Part shown: positions 1 to 7,003 of the stretch, one piece after another
Numbering within the stretch: the first letter of the stretch is position 1
Layout of the letters: every line of letters begins with the position of its first letter
NCBI GenBank assembly: GCA_004296785.1
Contig: SCVU01000724.1
Span: forward strand, 1-13,730
Origin: Planctomycetota bacterium
GTDB lineage: Bacteria; Planctomycetota; UBA1135; GCA-002686595
DNA length: 13,730 bases
Direction of reading: 5' to 3'
Program-made: the position numbers and the translations under genes
The notes under the pieces: generated by a model
The model's input: only the letters and a program-made list of their open reading frames with translations
What the model was told of the DNA's origin: nothing
Database searches by the model: none

Positions 1-125
1 GATCTCGCGGCGCCGACGCCGCGCAGCGCCGCGACGGGCGCCTCGGCCGGCAGTGCGCCGGTCGGCTTGCGCGCGGATTTGCGCGGCGCGGCGGGCGCCG
101 CGGGGCGTGTCTCGCTCGAGATCAT
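1..125 (-). CDS. recG: Probable ATP-dependent DNA helicase RecG, N-terminal fragment
   Basis: Only the first 41 codons are inside the window; the gene runs off the left edge. The reading is a basic, Ala/Pro-rich leader (residues 1-29) followed by P-V-A-A-L-R-G-V-G-A-A-R at residues 30-41. A 'PV..L.GVG..R' segment close to the start is typical of the RecG wedge-domain entry, where RecG unwinds and reverses stalled replication forks. The ATG is supported by a good Shine-Dalgarno (GAGGAG, six bases upstream). It lies 80 bases downstream of the large exported protein gene on the same strand and may be read through from it, but has its own ribosome binding site. The helix-hairpin-helix-like GVG signature also occurs in other DNA-binding proteins, and no helicase motif is visible here, so the RecG name is a moderate-confidence inference from a short stretch. 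Confidence 0.45.
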   Translation of the reverse strand, partial: MISSETRPAAPAAPRKSARKPTGALPAEAPVAALRGVGAAR

Positions 126-131
126 GCTGCG

Positions 132-137
132 CTCCTC
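132..137 (-). promoter_or_regulatory. Shine-Dalgarno for the RecG-like gene
   Basis: On the minus strand this reads GAGGAG, with six bases before the ATG at 125-123. It is one of only two clear Shine-Dalgarno sequences in the window and fixes the start of the partial gene. The rest of the 80-base gap (126-205) shows nothing else recognisable; I saw no terminator hairpin with a T-run. Confidence 0.6.
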
Positions 138-205
138 AAGATGCGCGAGCGCGGCGGCGGTTGCACGCGGAGCCTCGGAAACCGCGCGGCGGGGACTCGA
201 GCCCG

Positions 206-2530
206 TCAGCGCGAGCGCAGCACGTCGGGCAGGAACGCCTCGGACGGCGTGCCCAGCGGATCGAAGCGCCCGGGCTCGCTGCCCGGCTCGAGCGCCCACA
301 GGAACACGCCGGACGGACGGTCGGACGGCCCGAGCTGCGCGAGCGCGCGCGCCAGCGCGTCGTACCACAGCCGCTGCGCGTCCTGCGCGACCGGGCCGAC
401 GCGCGCGCCGCGCCGCTCCCAGCCGCGCTCGCGCGCCGGACAGCCGGCCAGCGCGAACGCGGGCTTGCCGACCTTGCGCGCGTGCGCGGCGAGCTCGGCC
501 AGTTGCGTCGAGAGGCCCACGACGAGCTCGTCGCGCGTCGTGTCCGGATCGACGCCGCGCGTCGTCGCGAGCGGCTCGAACAGCAGCTCACCGACCGCGT
601 CGAGCTCGTCCCACACCGGGAACTCGGCCGTCTCGCCGTCGTAGCGCGCGCCGTAGGCGAGCGCGGCGCTCGTAGAGCGGCGCACCGCGCGCGCGAGCTC
701 GCGCCAGCGCGCGTGGCGCAGCTCGCGCACCGCGAGTGCGTTCTCGAGATCGCGCGTGCCGACCGGTTCGCGCGTCGACTGCGCGAGCTCGAAGCCGAGG
801 AACAACCCGTCGGCGCCGAGCAGCTCGGCGAGCAGCGCGTAGTGCTCGAGCACGCGCCCGGACAGATCGAAGTACGCGTCCCACTGCTCGGGCCGCGTGC
901 GGACTTCCTCGCCGGCCAGACCGGCGTTCGGGCTCGACAGCAGTTGCGGCGCGAGCCAGCGCACGCTGCCGGAGGCGCGCTCGAGCTCGATCGCGATCTC
1001 GAGATCGGTCGCGTCGCTGAACGGCCAGGTCTCCTCGGGTTGGCCGGGCGCCGCCGGATCCGCGCGCCGGTCCCAGCACGCGAACGGGAACACGAATGCG
1101 TTCGCGCCGAGCTCGCGCGCGCGCCGCACGTCGTCGGCGCACGCGGTCTCGCCGTAGCGCGCGCTCTGCACGCCGATGCCGGTCGCGACGAAGCCGCGCA
1201 GCGCGGGCCACTGCTCGCGCAGCGCGCGCGCGGTCGAGCGGCGCGCTGCGATGTTTGCCGAGTGCTGCTCGCGCGACTCGGCGAGCAGCGCGTCGCACGC
1301 GCTCTGCAGCGCCGCGTCGCCGGCGAGTTCGGCCGCGCCTTCGCCGCGCCACAGTGCGCGCACGTACGGAGCGCCGCGCCCCGCGAGCAGCTTGCCGAGC
1401 AGCATGCCGCGCTGCGGGCGCAGCCGGTGCGGCGAGTAGCGCTGCGCGGCGGTCGGATCGACGAGCTCGGCGATCGGCAACGCGAGCCCGGCATCGTGCA
1501 GCCACGCCAGCCACTCGGTGCCTTTGCGGCCCCAGTGCTGCTCGGCGTGCAGCCCGCCGACCGCGTCGAGCAGCCAAGGCAGCGCGGGCTCGCCGAGCAC
1601 CGCGCGCGCGGTCTCGCGCGCGACGCCGGCGCCGCCGTCGTCGGGCAGGCCCGGCGCGAGCAGCACGTGCACCGTGCGCGCGGCGTGGCGGTCGATCGAC
1701 AGGTCGACGCGCTCGAGCAGCGCGCGCATCTCGGCCGGCGTGTCGTGCGCGACGATGCGCAGCTCGGGCGGCGCCGCCGACGGATCCGCGGCGGCCCACT
1801 CGAGCACCTGGTGGCGCACGCGCGACGCCGCGGCCGCGTACGCGCTGACGCGTTCCTCGTCGATGCGCGCGGGGCCCTCGATGCGGAAACCGCGCAGCTC
1901 GACGCGCCGATCGGACTCGATGCGCGCGCGCCGGCGCTCCTGCCGATCGGTCGACAGCTGCGCCTCGTACTGGCCGGCGCGCGCGTCGCGCGACGCGGCC
2001 GCGCGCAGCGCGAGCGTGCCCTCGCGCTCGAGCTCGCCGCGGCGCCACGTCGAGAACGCGCTGGTCGAGCGCAGCTCGAGGTCGTGCACGAAGTCGGCCA
2101 GTCCCTCGGGCGTCACGCCGACGTACAGCGAGAGCGGCAGGCCGGCGCGCTCGGGATCCTCGAAGGTCGCGATCAGCGCGTCGCCGGGCAGCGCGTACTC
2201 GCGGCCGAGGAACGAAAAGCCGCGGCCCTGGAACACCGCGCCGAGCCGCTCGGCCAGCGCGCGCGCGAGCGGATCGGTAGCGGTGCCGAGCACGATGCGC
2301 GGCAGCCGCGGGTCGCCGCCTCCGCTCGCGGCGTCGGCGCGCGCGAGCCGCACTTCGCGCGCGCCGCTCGCGCGCGCGAGCGACGCGAGCCGCTCGACGG
2401 CCGCGCGCAGCTCCTTCCCCTCGGCGTACACCTCGACGGCCGGCGCGGCCTGCGCGCCGCGCTGCAGCGCGTAGGAGGCCTGCGCGGCGAGCGCGCTCGA
2501 CAAGACGATGCAGAGGAAGAGGGCGCGCAT
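206..2530 (-). CDS. Exported two-domain protein: gluzincin-like region plus GH113-like TIM barrel, both apparently catalytically degenerate
   Basis: The product is 774 residues. An N-terminal signal peptide (M-R, then a hydrophobic stretch to about residue 18, A-Q-A-S) indicates export to the periplasm or cell surface. Residues 75-150 (IVLGTATDPLA, GFSFLGREY, LPLSLYVG) form an N-terminal domain I do not recognise. Residues 255-395 follow the layout of gluzincin 'peptidase MA-like' domains: V-A-R-E-T-A-R-A-V at 303-311 where HExxH is expected, then LPWLLDAVGGLHAE at 317-330 where 'P.WL.EG.A' is expected. Both metal-binding histidines are absent. Residues 445-774 resemble GH113-type glycosidases: YFDLSGRVLEHYALLA (553-568), LGFEL with E581 at the acid/base position, VWDELDAVGELLFEPL (639-654) and GVFLWALEPG (741-750). 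The nucleophile region (KPAFALAGCP, 689-698) has no glutamate. The start overlaps the upstream GT2 stop (TGATG), implying coupled translation; no Shine-Dalgarno is seen. A binding or scaffolding role in glycan assembly is inference. Confidence 0.75.
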   Translation of the reverse strand: MRALFLCIVLSSALAAQASYALQRGAQAAPAVEVYAEGKELRAAVERLASLARASGAREVRLARADAASGGGDPRLPRIVLGTATDPLARALAERLGAVFQGRGFSFLGREYALPGDALIATFEDPERAGLPLSLYVGVTPEGLADFVHDLELRSTSAFSTWRRGELEREGTLALRAAASRDARAGQYEAQLSTDRQERRRARIESDRRVELRGFRIEGPARIDEERVSAYAAAASRVRHQVLEWAAADPSAAPPELRIVAHDTPAEMRALLERVDLSIDRHAARTVHVLLAPGLPDDGGAGVARETARAVLGEPALPWLLDAVGGLHAEQHWGRKGTEWLAWLHDAGLALPIAELVDPTAAQRYSPHRLRPQRGMLLGKLLAGRGAPYVRALWRGEGAAELAGDAALQSACDALLAESREQHSANIAARRSTARALREQWPALRGFVATGIGVQSARYGETACADDVRRARELGANAFVFPFACWDRRADPAAPGQPEETWPFSDATDLEIAIELERASGSVRWLAPQLLSSPNAGLAGEEVRTRPEQWDAYFDLSGRVLEHYALLAELLGADGLFLGFELAQSTREPVGTRDLENALAVRELRHARWRELARAVRRSTSAALAYGARYDGETAEFPVWDELDAVGELLFEPLATTRGVDPDTTRDELVVGLSTQLAELAAHARKVGKPAFALAGCPARERGWERRGARVGPVAQDAQRLWYDALARALAQLGPSDRPSGVFLWALEPGSEPGRFDPLGTPSEAFLPDVLRSR

Positions 2531-3333
2531 CACGATCGTGGCCGCGAGCTTAGCGGAGGCGCGGGCGGCGACTGCAGCAGCAACAGCTTCGCGTACTTCA
2601 ACCGCACGTAGTGCGCGGCGACGCACGCGAGCCACAGCCCGCGCCAGCCCTCGAGGAAGCCGAGCTTCAGCACGTAGAAGCGCAGGAAGCGCACGAGCGG
2701 CCGCACCAGCAGATCCGACCAGCCGGCGCGCACGCCGCGCTCGTGCAGCCCGCGCGCCATGATCGTCGTGTACTGGTCGATCGTCGCGAGGTGCTCGGAC
2801 AGATCGCGGTACGGCCAGTGCATCAGCTCGCCGGCGAGCGCCGCGCGCGATCCGTCGAGCTCGACGCGGTCGTGCGGATCGCGGCCGCCCCAGTGTCCGC
2901 GCCGCCGGTCGAACAGCCGCAGTTGCCGGTCGGGATACCAGGTGCCGTGGCGGATCCAGCGGCCGAAGTAGTACGTGCAGCGCGGGAAGTCGTAGCCGGC
3001 GGGCCCGGCGTTGGAGAGCGCGCCGCGCAGCGCCTCGATCTCGCCGCGCAGCTCTTGGCTGACGACCTCGTCGGCGTCGACGCACAGCACCCACTCGTGC
3101 GTCGCGGCGCGGACCGCGAATTCCTTCTGCGCGACGTGCCCGGGCCAGTCGCGCTCGATCACGCGCGCGCCTTTCGCGGCGGCGAGCTCGCGCGTGCGGT
3201 CGGTCGAGTGGCTGTCGACGACGACGATCTCGTCGCAGAACGACAGCGCGTCGAGGCACGCGCCGATCCGCTCCTCCTCGTCCATCGCGATGATGCACGC
3301 GGAGATCGGGGTGCGGGCCGGGGACGCCGACAT
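2530..3333 (-). CDS. GT2 glycosyltransferase, WaaE/KdtX-like
   Basis: The 267-residue product is a cytoplasmic, membrane-associated GT-A transferase that would add a sugar from a nucleotide-sugar donor to a lipid-linked acceptor. Visible features are the N-terminal ISACIIAMDEEERI strand (10-23), VVVDSHSTDRT (37-47), the metal-binding DAD-E at 86-89 (VLCVDADE), and the WaaE-type segment Y-P-D-R-Q-L-R-L-F-D-R-R with HWGGRDPHDRVEL (133-159). A basic, aromatic C-terminal part (215-253) probably sits on the membrane. WaaE adds a beta-1,4-glucose to LPS core heptose in enterobacteria; the acceptor here is unknown. ATG at 3333 is chosen because GAGAAG lies just upstream. A GTG at 3360 would add nine residues and overlap the upstream GT4 stop as GTGA, like two junctions elsewhere in this window, so it is a real alternative. 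Its stop overlaps the next ATG by one base. Confidence 0.88.
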   Translation of the reverse strand: MSASPARTPISACIIAMDEEERIGACLDALSFCDEIVVVDSHSTDRTRELAAAKGARVIERDWPGHVAQKEFAVRAATHEWVLCVDADEVVSQELRGEIEALRGALSNAGPAGYDFPRCTYYFGRWIRHGTWYPDRQLRLFDRRRGHWGGRDPHDRVELDGSRAALAGELMHWPYRDLSEHLATIDQYTTIMARGLHERGVRAGWSDLLVRPLVRFLRFYVLKLGFLEGWRGLWLACVAAHYVRLKYAKLLLLQSPPAPPLSSRPRS

Positions 3334-3356
3334 GCGCTTCTCGTACCACAACGAGC

Positions 3357-4457
3357 TCACGCGAGCACGCGGCGGTACAGCTCCTCGTACGCATCGACCA
3401 TGCGCTGTGGCGCGAACGCCGCGAGCGCGCGCTCGCGGCCGGCGCGCGCGAGGCGCGCGGCGAGCGCCGGATCGCGCAGCACGCGCGCGAGCGCGGCGGC
3501 GAGCGCGGCGGGATCCTCGGGCGGCACGAGCAGGCCGCTGACCTCGTGCTCGATCAGCGTCGCGAGACCGCCGACGCGGCTCGCGATGACCGGCCGCTCG
3601 GCCGCGAGGCCTTCGAGCGCGGCGACGCCGAGCCCCTCTTGCCGGCTCGGCAGCACGCACACGTCGCAGCCCGCGAGCAGCTCGCCGACGTCCGCGCGGC
3701 CCTTGAGGAAGCGCACCTGCTCGCGCAGCTCGAGCTTGCGCGCCTGCGCGTCGAGCGCGACCAGTTCGGAGCCCTCGCCGGCGATCCACAGCCGCGGCCG
3801 CAATCCGTCCGCGCGCAGCCGCGCCAGCGCTTCGAGCAGCACGTCGTGGCCCTTGCGGCGCACGAGCGACGCGAGCACGAGCAGCACCGGCTCGTCGCCG
3901 GTCACGCCTTCGCCGCGGCGCGTGAGCTCGCGGCCCGCGCGCGTCGCGATGCGCGCGGGATCGAACGAGCTCGCGATCACCGACAGCTTCGCCGCGTCGA
4001 CGCCGGCGCGCGCGAGCTCGTCGCGGATCGCCGGCGAGATCGCGGCGACCGCGCGCACGTGCGCGCCGTAGACGAGCTTCGTCAGCACGCCGCGCGACAC
4101 GCGCCGGTCCATCCGCCGCGTGACGATCGCGGGCAGGCCGAGCGAGCGCGCCGCCAGACCGCCGAGCCACGCGGCGCGCCCGGTGTGCAGGTGCACGAGG
4201 TCGGGCTCGAGCGCGCCGAGCTCTCGGCGCAGTGCGAAGTACCCGGGCACGTCGAGCTGATTGCGCATCGGCACCGCGCGCACGTCGAACTTGCGCTCGA
4301 GCGCGTGCGCGGCCGCGCGGCTGCCGGGCGGCGCGAACAACACGCAGCGATGGCCGCGCTCGCGCAACCCCTCCAGCAGCAGGAACACCTGCACTTCGCC
4401 GCCGGAGAATCCGGACTCGGCGTCGACGTGGGCGAGCGTGAGCGAGCGCGCGGACAC
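3357..4457 (-). CDS. GT4 family (GT-B fold) glycosyltransferase
   Basis: The 366-residue product is a retaining GT-B transferase. The N-terminal acceptor domain starts TLAHVDAESGFSGGEVQV (7-24), with the glycine-rich loop usual in GT4, then DLVHLHTGRAAWLGGLAAR (86-104). The donor domain begins near VLLVLASLVRRKGHDVLLEAL (191-211), contains WIAGEGSEL, and carries the E-x7-E motif as EGLGVAALE (E274, E282) followed by GVGG-type RVGGLATLIE (294-303) and GLLVPPEDP (308-316). The length is normal for the family. The start is a GTG at 4457, because the fold begins right after it; another GTG at 4484 would add nine residues with no better ribosome binding site. It leads a four-gene minus-strand run (GT4, GT2, large exported protein, RecG-like) and is divergent from another GT4, so it probably acts in the same glycan pathway. 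Sugar and acceptor cannot be read from sequence. Confidence 0.88.
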   Translation of the reverse strand: MSARSLTLAHVDAESGFSGGEVQVFLLLEGLRERGHRCVLFAPPGSRAAAHALERKFDVRAVPMRNQLDVPGYFALRRELGALEPDLVHLHTGRAAWLGGLAARSLGLPAIVTRRMDRRVSRGVLTKLVYGAHVRAVAAISPAIRDELARAGVDAAKLSVIASSFDPARIATRAGRELTRRGEGVTGDEPVLLVLASLVRRKGHDVLLEALARLRADGLRPRLWIAGEGSELVALDAQARKLELREQVRFLKGRADVGELLAGCDVCVLPSRQEGLGVAALEGLAAERPVIASRVGGLATLIEHEVSGLLVPPEDPAALAAALARVLRDPALAARLARAGRERALAAFAPQRMVDAYEELYRRVLA

Positions 4458-4503
4458 GCGCGGACGGTAGGAAAGCGCGCGCACGCGCTCAAGCCGCGGC
4501 TCG

Positions 4504-4528
4504 CGATCACCGCACGAGCTGGTGATCG
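4504..4528. promoter_or_regulatory. Inverted repeat in the divergent GT4/GT4 intergenic region (candidate operator)
   Basis: Arms CGATCACC (4504-4511) and GGTGATCG (4521-4528) are perfect 8-base inverted repeats around a nine-base spacer. They lie inside the 97-base gap (4458-4554) between two divergent glycosyltransferase genes. The layout suits a dimeric repressor or activator site acting on both genes. No convincing -35/-10 pair is visible in the gap. It has no T-run on either side, so it is not an intrinsic terminator. Function is inferred from position only. Confidence 0.35.
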
Positions 4529-4554
4529 GCGTGCGAGGTGGGCAGGATGTTCGG

Positions 4555-5733
4555 ATGCGGATCGCGCTCGTCCACATGCGCCAGGCGGCGACCGGCGGCA
4601 CGGAGCGCTACATGAACGGGCTCGCCGCCGAGCTCGCACAGCGCGGCGACGAAGTCGTGATCGTGTGCCGCAGCCACGAGCAGGCGCCGCATCCGCGCGT
4701 GAAGTTCGAGCGCGTGCGGCCGCTCGCGCTGGGCGCGGCGCAGCGGATGTGGAGCTTCGCGCGGGCGGTCGAGAAGCACGTGCGCCTCTCGCGCTACGAC
4801 CTCGTCGTCGGCCTGGGCAAGACGTGGACGCACGACGTCGTGCGCCTGGGCGGCGGTTGCCACGCGAGCTATCTCGAGCACGCGCACGCCGAGACGCGGT
4901 CGCCGCTCGAGCGGACGCTGCGGCTGCCGGAGCCGAAGCAGGCGATCGCGCTCGCGATCGAGCGGCGCGCGCTCGCGCCCGGTGCGTATCGGCTGGCGAT
5001 CTGCAACTCCGACATGGTGCGGCGCGACTTGCTCGCGCGGTACGGCGGCGATCCGGCGCGCGTCGAGGTCGTGCACAACGGCGTCGATCTCACGCGCTTC
5101 GCCCCCACGCGGCGCGCAACGGACGGTGCCGCCGTGCGCGCGGAGCTCGGGCTCGCCGACGCGGATCCGCTCGTGCTGTTCGTCGGGTCGGGTTTCGGGC
5201 GCAAGGGACTCGATCTCCTGTTGCAGGCGACCGTCGCGCTGCGAGCCGTCGCACCGCGCGCGCGCGTGCTCGTCGTCGGCGGCGACGCGCAGCGGCCGCA
5301 CTACGAGCGGATGGCGAGCGAGCTCGGCGTCGCCGATGCCGTCGTGTTCACCGGCGAGCGGCGCGACGTCGAGCGCTACCACGCCGCGGCGGATCTCTTC
5401 TGCCTGCCGACGCGCTACGACGCGTTCGCGAACGCGACGCTCGAAGCGCTCGCGTCGGGTGTGCCGGTCGTGACGAGCGATGCGAACGGCGCCGCCGAGG
5501 TCGTCGACGCGAACTGCGGATCGGTCGTGCGCGCCGGTTCGGCGCCGGAGCTCGCGCACGAGCTCGTCGCGTGGCTGCCAGCCGAACGCCGCGCCGCCGC
5601 GGCGAAGGCAGCCCGCACGTCCGCCGCATCAAGATCGGTCGCCGCGATGGCCGCTCGCACGCGCGAGCTGTTCGATCGCGTCGCGGAGGAGAAACGCAAG
5701 CAGCCCACGAGTGCGCCGGCGCTGCGACGCTAG
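4555..5733 (+). CDS. GT4 family glycosyltransferase, WaaG-like
   Basis: The 392-residue product is a GT-B transferase. It begins MRIALVHMRQAATGGTERY (1-19), the usual GT4 first strand and glycine loop. The segment LVVGLGKTWTHDVVRLGGG (about 83-101) matches the style of WaaG/RfaG, where 'VVGFN...DVY.AAD' occurs at this place. Further motifs are VEVVHNGVDLTRF (about 170-182), VGSGFGRKGLDLLLQA (about 208-223) and RYDAFANATLEALASG (287 onward). In the last one the first acid of the usual E-x7-E is Asp289, with Glu297 retained. ATG at 4555 is preferred over an upstream GTG at 4522 because the fold starts there and AGGA lies eight bases upstream. WaaG adds the first glucose to LPS heptose; that exact role is inference. 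It stands alone on the plus strand and shares its stop site with the convergent membrane-protein gene. Confidence 0.87.
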   Translation: MRIALVHMRQAATGGTERYMNGLAAELAQRGDEVVIVCRSHEQAPHPRVKFERVRPLALGAAQRMWSFARAVEKHVRLSRYDLVVGLGKTWTHDVVRLGGGCHASYLEHAHAETRSPLERTLRLPEPKQAIALAIERRALAPGAYRLAICNSDMVRRDLLARYGGDPARVEVVHNGVDLTRFAPTRRATDGAAVRAELGLADADPLVLFVGSGFGRKGLDLLLQATVALRAVAPRARVLVVGGDAQRPHYERMASELGVADAVVFTGERRDVERYHAAADLFCLPTRYDAFANATLEALASGVPVVTSDANGAAEVVDANCGSVVRAGSAPELAHELVAWLPAERRAAAAKAARTSAASRSVAAMAARTRELFDRVAEEKRKQPTSAPALRR

Positions 5734-6167
5734 GGCGCGACGATCGTCACGATCCGCTCCGGCCAATCCCGCCAACAACCGGTCGCCTGCGGAGTCCGGA
5801 GCAGGAGCGCGGCGGTCTCGCCTCGCTCGAGGCCACCCAGCAGCATGAAGAACTTGCTGATGCTGAGTCGCGCCGTTGGCGAGACGATCTCCCCGCGCTT
5901 GATCCCAGCGGCTGCGAAGGCGCCGCCAGGAGTGATCACGGAGAGCTCGAGGAGCTCCGCGATGCAGTCGCCTTCGCCGAGGTACGGCGAGCCGTACTCG
6001 AATCCGAATCTACGCTCGAGCTCCGCCGCGTGGACCAGCTGGTAGCCGATCGGCGACAAGACGAACTGGTAGAGGAGAAAGAGAAGCAGTGCCGCCGCGG
6101 TGACGCCGAGCGCGATACAGCCTCTGCGGAAGAAGCGCGTACGAGAAGTCTCCACGAGCCGCTGCAT
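5730..6167 (-). CDS. Small single-pass membrane protein with PDZ-like domain
   Basis: The 145-residue product has a basic N-terminus (R-x-R-F-F-R-R), one clear transmembrane helix (about 17-38), then an extracytoplasmic part. Residues 74-127 look like a small PDZ domain: ITPGGAFAAAGIKRGEIV (78-95) corresponds to the carboxylate-binding loop and 'G.A..AGl..GD.I' core, and LERGETAALLLRTP (113-126) to the last strands. Two cysteines (68, 131) lie on the same side of the membrane. I do not recognise the family; the N-in helix plus PDZ layout recalls GspC-type anchors, but the protein is short and no secretion genes are near. The start is decided by a strong AAGGAG six bases upstream. It follows the sulfotransferase gene by 29 bases and is probably co-transcribed. 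GC is about 65% over 5761-6180 (my count), clearly below its neighbours, hinting at a different origin or looser codon choice. Confidence 0.75.
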   Translation of the reverse strand: MQRLVETSRTRFFRRGCIALGVTAAALLLFLLYQFVLSPIGYQLVHAAELERRFGFEYGSPYLGEGDCIAELLELSVITPGGAFAAAGIKRGEIVSPTARLSISKFFMLLGGLERGETAALLLRTPQATGCWRDWPERIVTIVAP

Positions 6168-6173
6168 CACGAA

Positions 6174-6179
6174 CTCCTT
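6174..6179 (-). promoter_or_regulatory. Strong Shine-Dalgarno for the PDZ-like membrane protein
   Basis: On the minus strand this reads AAGGAG, six bases before the ATG at 6167-6165. It is the best ribosome binding site in the window. It supports the 145-residue reading over the longer open frame that continues upstream to about 6830 on the same strand, which runs antisense-free but out of frame through the sulfotransferase gene. Confidence 0.7.
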
Positions 6180-6196
6180 GTACCCCGGAGCCCGAC

Positions 6197-6997
6197 TCAG
6201 CGCGCAGTCACCGCGAGGTAACGCTCGGCGAGCTCCGGGATCTTGCGCATCTTCTTCTCGATCGCCTCGATCTGATCCGCCGTGAGCTCGCGCCGCCAGC
6301 GCTCGTCGAGCGCGATCTCGTTCGAGCCCTTCAGATAGCCCGACGCGCTCGAGTGCACGAAGTGGTGCACCGCATCCGCCGGTCGCAGCACCGCCGGCTC
6401 GAACGCGATCCCGAGGAACGCGCACAACCGCGCGAGCTCGGCCCGCGGATCCGTGCACAAGTCCTCGTAGAAGAGCGAGTGGCACCGCTGCGGATTCTTC
6501 CGCGCGAACTTGACGAGCCGTTTCGACCACTTCACGTGCTTCGACAGCGGCCGATCGAGCTCCGTCCCCGCCCGCACCGTCGACGACATCACGCCGCGCG
6601 AATCGCGCACGAGGTGCACGAACCCGACGCGCTCGTCGCGCCAGCGCCGCGCCAACCGCCACGCGCGCGTCTTCGACAGATCGAACGCGATCGACTTCCC
6701 CGCGCGGATCGCCAGTCCCTCGAGCAGCGCGCGATCGAAGCGCTCGTAATCGAGCTTCGTCGCCTTCTCGAGCCCGGGCAGCCGCGGCGCCCAGTGCGGA
6801 CAGTCGCGCAGTTGCGCGCCGCAGCCGCACGGCAGTTTCGCCTCGAGCGCCTCCGCGACGCGCAGCAGCTCGCCGACGCAGTGCACTTGCGAGTGCATGC
6901 CGAGCGTGCGCCCGAGCAGCGTCGAGCCGCAGTGCGCGACGCCGAGCAGGAACACGACCGTGAAACGCGGCTGCGCGGGCGCGGAAGTCGTGCTCAT
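6197..6997 (-). CDS. Sulfotransferase (PAPS-dependent, P-loop type)
   Basis: The 266-residue product would move a sulfuryl group from PAPS to a hydroxyl or amine. The 5'-phosphosulfate loop is LGVAHCGSTLLGRTLG (18-33). The 3'-phosphate site is VHLVRDSRGVMSS (127-139), with Arg131 and Ser139 in the usual places. A cysteine-rich insert, CGCGAQLRDCPHW (57-69), is common in bacterial members of this superfamily. Length is normal. The ATG at 6997 lies just before the first beta-strand; no Shine-Dalgarno is visible upstream. Only 36 bases separate it from the divergent asnB-type gene, so the two are likely controlled together. The small PDZ-like membrane protein follows 29 bases downstream. In a locus full of glycosyltransferases the likely substrate is a surface glycan or glycolipid, but small-molecule substrates cannot be excluded. 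Confidence 0.88.
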   Translation of the reverse strand: MSTTSAPAQPRFTVVFLLGVAHCGSTLLGRTLGMHSQVHCVGELLRVAEALEAKLPCGCGAQLRDCPHWAPRLPGLEKATKLDYERFDRALLEGLAIRAGKSIAFDLSKTRAWRLARRWRDERVGFVHLVRDSRGVMSSTVRAGTELDRPLSKHVKWSKRLVKFARKNPQRCHSLFYEDLCTDPRAELARLCAFLGIAFEPAVLRPADAVHHFVHSSASGYLKGSNEIALDERWRRELTADQIEAIEKKMRKIPELAERYLAVTAR

Positions 6998-7003
6998 GGA
7001 AGG

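Noticed and set aside
126..205. Possible terminator between the exported protein and the RecG-like gene
   Set aside because: I found no stable hairpin followed by a T-run on the minus strand.
53..2611. 852-codon plus-strand open frame opposite the large exported protein
   Set aside because: Its product is Arg/Ala/Glu-rich low-complexity sequence with no motif. It is the antisense shadow expected in very GC-rich DNA.
2531..3394. N-terminal extension of the exported protein's frame up to 3394
   Set aside because: The extension reads out of frame through the GT2 gene; the signal peptide beginning at 2530 marks the true start.
4481..4534. Second inverted pair GCACGC / GCGTGC around the 4504-4528 repeat
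   Set aside because: Short GCG-type arms with a 42-base spacer are expected by chance at this GC content.
5845..6045. 66-codon plus-strand open frame
   Set aside because: It lies opposite the PDZ-like gene, which has a strong Shine-Dalgarno, a transmembrane helix and a domain-like pattern; this frame has none.
3546..6221. 891-codon plus-strand open frame across three genes
   Set aside because: It runs antisense to one GT4 gene and out of frame through another; composition is shadow-like and no domain is visible.
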